The notes under the pieces are model-generated. The model was not told the origin of the DNA. It did not search any database and saw nothing but the letters and a program-made list of their open reading frames with translations. From NCBI GenBank assembly GCA_002376325.1, contig DFMR01000074.1, forward strand, positions 84,263-108,642: DNA of 24,380 nt. The letters are read 5' to 3'. The position numbers were made by a program, and so were the translations under genes. Origin of the DNA: Proteobacteria bacterium UBA3588 (GTDB taxonomy: Bacteria > Pseudomonadota > Gammaproteobacteria > Thiohalomonadales > Thiohalomonadaceae). This document shows positions 20,366-24,380 of this stretch, piece after piece. Position 1 is the stretch's first letter. Each line of letters starts with the position of its first letter.

Positions 20366-22045
20366 TCATGTGCTCTCACTGATGAGGTGTAGCGTCAGCA
20401 CGCAGCCGGTCACCGAATGATTTTCGTCGCGCAACGGCCGCGCGCTGATGGCGATTCGGTTGCCGGCGCCGTTGAAGGCGTTGTGCACGAATATCTCCTG
20501 GGTATTCACCGGATGGCCTGCGAGCGCCTGGGTGACGGGCAGGTCCTCATCCTCAAGCAGCGTGCTGCGATCGGGTCTGTACAGCCCGTAATGGTGCGCC
20601 CACTGTTCCGGCGGCACGTCGCCCGGCCCGCTACCGACGATCTGTTCGGCGAGTCGGTTCCATACCAGAAATCTCTTATCGCCGGTGACGACAACGACGC
20701 CGTCGTCAATGCCGTCGGCGATCGCTTGCAACAGCCGTTTTTGTTCGCGCAGCTTATGCTCGGAATCGCGCAGCGCTTCAGCCTGTTCGCCGGCGCGCGA
20801 TTCGAGCGTATCGTTGGCCTGTTTGAGTTGTCGTTCACGCTGACGTACGGCCTCCTGCATGTGGGTGAAGGCGCTGCTGAGTGCTGCAATTTCCCGCTCG
20901 TTGCTGGTCGGCAGCGGATAGTCGTAATTACCGACGATCATGTGCTCGGCTGCCGTTGCCAATGTCGATAACGGCGCGGTGAAACGCCGTATCAACAGGA
21001 GCATGATGGCAATGAGAACAATGGAAACGATCGCGGCCAAGGCCAGGTTGCGCCATAACAGGATCTGTTCGTCGCGTACCAGCGTTGATTCGTCGCGTAC
21101 CAGAACGACGGCGAGGTAACGTTCGGGACGCAGCGGATCAATGGAGATTTTGCGCAGGTGAAGCAGGGCGGGCTGTACCATTCCCGTATGGTCCTGATAC
21201 AGGGCCCGGTCCTCGAAGTCGGCGCCCGGAGAAAAGAACTGACGCAGTATCGGATAGTCGTCCTGCACCAGATAGCGGGTTCCGAGATCGAAACCGAAGG
21301 TGTGCTCCGGATCGGGATGGTAGAGGTAGTCGCCATTGGCATTGACGATGTAGGTGCGGATCGGAGCCGGGATCCCCGCCGCCACACGGTCGAGGATCAT
21401 GCCGATATCGACGTTGACGACGATCAGCCCAAAAGCTTCGCCGGCAGTGGTGAAGATCGGCATGGCCACACGCATGATGCGTACATGGGGCACATTGATC
21501 TGGCCGTTCTCCTGCTCCAGATCGATCGGCGACAGGTAGACTTGGCCGGGCTGTAGACGCATGGTTTGGCCGATATAGTCGCTATTACCGTTTCCCGGTG
21601 GATTGCTTTCGGCGGCGATTGTTACCTGGCCGTTTGTGCGTAGCGCGCTCACCAGCGTTGTGTTGTCGTTTCCCAGGCCGATAAGCCTGATCTGGAGGTA
21701 ATCGGATCGCTGTTGCAGCAGCGCCGCGAATATGGCGGCCAGACGGGCGCGCCACTGTTCTTCCGTGGAACTGGATTGGGGGTCGAGGCCGCCCGCGATG
21801 TGTGCGCGGACAATTCCCTGGATCGCGGGGACTGCAGCGAGAAAAGCCACGTCCCGGCTCAGGGAGTCGATATCGTCGCCGAGCTCTGTGGCGGCGATAT
21901 GGGTTTCCACGGTCAGTGTCTGCTGTTGCTCATGCTCCAGATCGCTGATACGCGCCTGACCGACGCCGTAACCGCTGAGCAGCGTCGCACCGATGATGAG
22001 TGCGGAGAGGGAGATCAGCAGTTTCGTCGTGAGTTGCAGACGCAT
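20366..22045 (-). CDS. Membrane sensor: Cache-type periplasmic domain, HAMP, coiled coil, PAS, no output domain
   Basis: The 559-residue protein has a membrane helix at about 6-28. A periplasmic region of about 300 residues with a Cache/PDC-like pattern follows (MPIFTTAGEAFGLIVVNVDI, then YIVNANGDYLYHPD). A second helix (about 335-353), a HAMP domain (about 354-405, ending NEREIAALSSAFTHMQEAV), a coiled coil (about 400-440) and one PAS domain (about 440-555) complete it. The stop comes directly after PAS; no kinase, GGDEF, EAL or MCP domain follows. The open frame extends to 22183, overlapping the LysR gene, but the ATG at 22045 begins the membrane helix and is preferred. It lies 34 bases after LysR on the same strand. 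Confidence 0.85.
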   Translation of the reverse strand: MRLQLTTKLLISLSALIIGATLLSGYGVGQARISDLEHEQQQTLTVETHIAATELGDDIDSLSRDVAFLAAVPAIQGIVRAHIAGGLDPQSSSTEEQWRARLAAIFAALLQQRSDYLQIRLIGLGNDNTTLVSALRTNGQVTIAAESNPPGNGNSDYIGQTMRLQPGQVYLSPIDLEQENGQINVPHVRIMRVAMPIFTTAGEAFGLIVVNVDIGMILDRVAAGIPAPIRTYIVNANGDYLYHPDPEHTFGFDLGTRYLVQDDYPILRQFFSPGADFEDRALYQDHTGMVQPALLHLRKISIDPLRPERYLAVVLVRDESTLVRDEQILLWRNLALAAIVSIVLIAIMLLLIRRFTAPLSTLATAAEHMIVGNYDYPLPTSNEREIAALSSAFTHMQEAVRQRERQLKQANDTLESRAGEQAEALRDSEHKLREQKRLLQAIADGIDDGVVVVTGDKRFLVWNRLAEQIVGSGPGDVPPEQWAHHYGLYRPDRSTLLEDEDLPVTQALAGHPVNTQEIFVHNAFNGAGNRIAISARPLRDENHSVTGCVLTLHLISEST

Positions 22046-22079
22046 GATGGGTGCGGCGCTCCTGGCCCAGGTGAATCGT

Positions 22080-22979
22080 TTAGGTGAGTCCTTCCGGATG
22101 CAGTGTATCGGTGACGCCGAATGCATGCAGCAACGTCGTCGCAGCGTTGCTAAGCGTGCGGGCGGGATGACGGACCACGCCAAGCGTACGGCTCAACCGC
22201 AGATGGGGTACCGGCAGCCGCTGCAACTCGTCGTCCAGCATGGTCAGCGGCAACACGCTCCAGCCCAATCCTACGGCGACCAGCATTTTAATCGTCTCCA
22301 GATAGTTGGTCGCCATGGTGACCTGCAGCGGCTTGCTTGCCTTGGCGAACGATTGCTCGACTATGGCGCGGGTGTAAGTACCGCGTGCCGGCAGGATGGC
22401 GGGATAGTCGAGCAACGTATGCAGCGTCAATTGTGACCGCCGCGACAGCGGGTGGGTTCCGCCGACCACCAACGCCAGCGGGTCGTCCCACAACGGGGTG
22501 GCCAGCAGATCGGCGGGAGGGCGCAGCGGCAGGGTGACCACGGCAAACTCCAATTCGCCGTGTTCCACCCGGCGGCAGGCCTCTTCCGAGTCGAGGAAGC
22601 GGATGTTGAATTCCACCTGCGGATAGTCGGCATGAAAACGGCGCAGGTACGGCGGCAGGCGGTGCAGGCCGATGTGGTGGCTGGTGCCGAAATTGAGGCG
22701 GCCGCCGACGCTGCCGGCCAGGTTGGCGATGGCGCGGCGGCTGTCGTCCACCTGCTCCAGGATGCGTCGGGCCCGCGGCAGCAGGGCGCGTCCCGCCTCG
22801 GTCAGATCCACCCGGCGGCCGATGCGGTCGAACAGCGGCGCATCGAGTTCGCTCTCCAGGGCGGCGATGCGTTTGCTCACCGCCGGCTGGGTGAGGAACA
22901 GCCGCTCCGCCGCCAGCGAGAACGAGGTCGTTTCGGCTACCGCCAGAAAGGCCTGCAACGTGTTGATGTCCAAATTCAA
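22080..22979 (-). CDS. LysR-family transcriptional regulator, divergent from leuC
   Basis: The 299-residue regulator has a LysR N-terminal helix-turn-helix (about 4-62: LQAFLAVAETTSFSLAAERL, then TQPAVSKRIAALE) and a complete effector-binding domain (RLNFGTSHHIGLHRLPPYL, LEFAVVTLPL, VGLGWSVLPL). It is transcribed away from leuC across a 130-base AT-rich gap that contains LysR-type palindromes. It therefore probably regulates leuC and itself; a LysR gene beside leuC is also known in pseudomonads as I recall. The effector is unknown; a leucine-pathway intermediate would be logical but is inference. The downstream sensor gene is on the same strand. Confidence 0.93.
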   Translation of the reverse strand: MNLDINTLQAFLAVAETTSFSLAAERLFLTQPAVSKRIAALESELDAPLFDRIGRRVDLTEAGRALLPRARRILEQVDDSRRAIANLAGSVGGRLNFGTSHHIGLHRLPPYLRRFHADYPQVEFNIRFLDSEEACRRVEHGELEFAVVTLPLRPPADLLATPLWDDPLALVVGGTHPLSRRSQLTLHTLLDYPAILPARGTYTRAIVEQSFAKASKPLQVTMATNYLETIKMLVAVGLGWSVLPLTMLDDELQRLPVPHLRLSRTLGVVRHPARTLSNAATTLLHAFGVTDTLHPEGLT

Positions 22980-23018
22980 AACCTCGTCGCCAAAGATGCG
23001 CGTGCGGTGGATTTTGTT

Positions 23019-23045
23019 ATTCCATATTGGAATTCAGTATATGAA
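23019..23045. promoter_or_regulatory. LysR-type operator pair in the lysR-leuC intergenic region
   Basis: ATTCCA-TAT-TGGAAT (23019-23033) is a perfect palindrome containing T-N11-A, and overlapping it TTCA-GTATA-TGAA (23033-23045) is a second T-N11-A inverted repeat. They lie about 65-90 bases before the leuC ATG. AATAAT at 23066-23071 is a plausible -10 with a poor -35, as expected for an activator-dependent promoter. Assignment is by pattern and position. Confidence 0.6.
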
Positions 23046-23109
23046 ATTAATGAATTTGTGTCATGAATAATGCCGCGCTAGGATGGCACCATCGCATGAG
23101 GACAACGCT

Positions 23110-24380
23110 ATGGCCGGAAAGACGCTTTACGACAAATTATGGGATGCCCACGTGGTGCGCTGTGAGCAGGACGGCACCTGCCTGCTCTATATCGATCGTC
23201 ATCTGGTGCATGAGGTGACCTCGCCGCAGGCCTTCGAAGGGCTACGCCTGGCCGGGCGCAAGCCGTGGCGCAAGGAGAGCGTGATCGCCACCCCGGATCA
23301 CAATGTTCCCACCACGGCGCGCAGCGGCGGCATCACCGATCCCATCGCCCGCACCCAGGTGGAGACGCTGGACGCCAATGCCCGCGAATTCGACCTGACC
23401 TACTTCCCCGTGGGCGACGTGCGCCAGGGGATCGTCCACGTTATCGGGCCGGAGGAGGGGGCGACCCTGCCGGGCATGACCGTGGTGTGCGGCGACTCCC
23501 ACACCTCCACCCACGGTGCCTTCGGCGCCCTGGCCCACGGCATCGGCACCTCCGAGGTGGAGCACGTGCTGGCCACCCAGTGCCTGGTGCAGAAGAAGTC
23601 GAAGAACATGCTGGTCTCGGTGGATGGCCACGTCGGTCCCGGCGTCACCGCCAAGGACATCGTGCTCGCCGTCATCGGACATGTAGGCACTGCCGGCGGC
23701 ACCGGTTACGCCATCGAGTTCGGCGGCGAGGCGATTCGCGACCTTTCCATGGAGGGGCGCATGACGGTATGCAACATGGCCATCGAGGCGGGCGCCCGTG
23801 CCGGCATGGTGGCGGTGGACGAGACCACCGTCGAGTATCTCTACGGCAAGCCCTACGCGCCCAAGGCTGAACTGTGGGATCGGGCCGTGGCCGAGTGGTT
23901 CAATCTGCATTCCGACTACGACGCCGATTTCGACCGCATCGTGCGCATCGACGCCACGACCATCGAGCCGATGGTCACCTGGGGCACCTCGCCGGAGATG
24001 GTGGTAGCGGTGGACGGTAAGGTGCCGGACCCGGCGCAGGAGCCGGACCCGGTCAAGGCCACCGGCATGCGCGCCGCGCTCACGTACATGGGCCTGGAGG
24101 CCAATACGCCGATCACAGCGATCCCGGTGGACGTGGTCTTCATCGGTTCCTGCACCAACGCCCGCATTGAGGACTTCCGCGCCGCGGCCGAAGTGATCAA
24201 GGGACGCCGGAAGGCGGCCAACGTCAAGCAGGTGCTGGTGGTGCCGGGTTCCGGCCTGGTCAAACAGCAGGCCGAGGCGGAGGGGCTGGACAAGCTCTTC
24301 ACCGAGGCCGGCTTCGAGTGGCGCGATCCGGGCTGCTCCATGTGCCTGGCGATGAACGCCGACCGGCTGGAGCCGGGCGA
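23110..24380 (+). CDS. leuC: 3-isopropylmalate dehydratase large subunit LeuC (3' truncated by window edge)
   Basis: LeuC with LeuD isomerises 2-isopropylmalate to 3-isopropylmalate in leucine synthesis. The 423 residues in view show the aconitase-family pattern: TLYDKLWDAHVV, PDHNVPTTAR, VCGDSHTSTHGAFGALAHGIGTSE and the three Fe-S ligands C348 (FIGSCTN), C409 and C412 (GCSMCLAMN). About 45-50 residues are missing at the right edge. GAGGAC lies about 6 bases before the ATG. leuD would be expected next, outside the window. Divergent from the LysR gene and preceded by its likely operator. Confidence 0.97.
   Translation, partial: MAGKTLYDKLWDAHVVRCEQDGTCLLYIDRHLVHEVTSPQAFEGLRLAGRKPWRKESVIATPDHNVPTTARSGGITDPIARTQVETLDANAREFDLTYFPVGDVRQGIVHVIGPEEGATLPGMTVVCGDSHTSTHGAFGALAHGIGTSEVEHVLATQCLVQKKSKNMLVSVDGHVGPGVTAKDIVLAVIGHVGTAGGTGYAIEFGGEAIRDLSMEGRMTVCNMAIEAGARAGMVAVDETTVEYLYGKPYAPKAELWDRAVAEWFNLHSDYDADFDRIVRIDATTIEPMVTWGTSPEMVVAVDGKVPDPAQEPDPVKATGMRAALTYMGLEANTPITAIPVDVVFIGSCTNARIEDFRAAAEVIKGRRKAANVKQVLVVPGSGLVKQQAEAEGLDKLFTEAGFEWRDPGCSMCLAMNADRLEPG

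Noticed and set aside
22046..22183. N-terminal extension of the sensor gene into the LysR gene
   Set aside because: The extra 46 residues are Arg/Cys/Pro-rich shadow sequence of LysR; the membrane helix starts right after the ATG at 22045.

Overview
The window is GC-rich, densely coded chromosomal DNA with short intergenic gaps. It looks like a polarly flagellated gammaproteobacterium of the Pseudomonas/Chromatiales type. The basis is the gene order cheA-cheB-motC-motD-parC-parP-cheW-DUF2802, the prmB...aroC-MFS neighbourhood, and a LysR gene divergent from leuC, all of which I recall from pseudomonads and relatives. Species cannot be named from the sequence alone. Both ends cut genes: cheA lacks its 5' end and leuC its 3' end.

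Region 1 (1-6585, + strand) is a chemotaxis/motor operon: CheA (P3-P5 domains), CheB, stator proteins MotC and MotD, the ParA-type ATPase ParC, its CheW-like partner ParP, CheW, a 67-residue Pro/Asp-rich orphan and a DUF2802 membrane protein. Together they code for the signalling array, its placement at the cell pole and a second stator type. Region 2 (6625-8192, - strand) is a FliK-like protein translationally coupled to a free-standing FlhB C-terminal domain, both linked to flagellar export. Divergent from it is a GYF-type domain/TM/pentapeptide-repeat fusion (8345-9238).

Region 3 (9468-12091) is an AmmeMemoRadiSam locus: amrB-amrA on the - strand and the radical SAM gene amrS divergent on the + strand. 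Its chemistry is, to my knowledge, still not settled, which makes it the best candidate here for an under-described protein system. A DUF481 outer-membrane barrel gene follows.

Region 4 (13133-19758, + strand) is housekeeping: mog (molybdenum cofactor), prmB (ribosomal protein L3 methylation), a 106-residue unknown, hemN (haem), aroC (chorismate), a PiuC/YbiX-type Fe(II)/2OG hydroxylase and an MFS permease. Region 5 (19799-22979, - strand) is LysR, then a Cache-HAMP-PAS sensor without any output domain, then a 174-residue unknown. The LysR gene is divergent from leuC, and the gap between them holds two LysR-type inverted repeats.

The most unusual non-coding signal is a set of imperfect inverted repeats in four intergenic gaps (9311-9442, 12887-13021, 17573-17822, 18527-18628). 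Their arms are built of short units recurring every 8-9 nt (CGCCAAG, GCAAAG, ACACGG, TACGAG). The sequences differ but the architecture is shared. A separate REP-like palindrome lies at 14613-14659. I saw no tRNA, rRNA, CRISPR, insertion sequence or prophage gene. No gene-free stretch exceeds about 275 bases.
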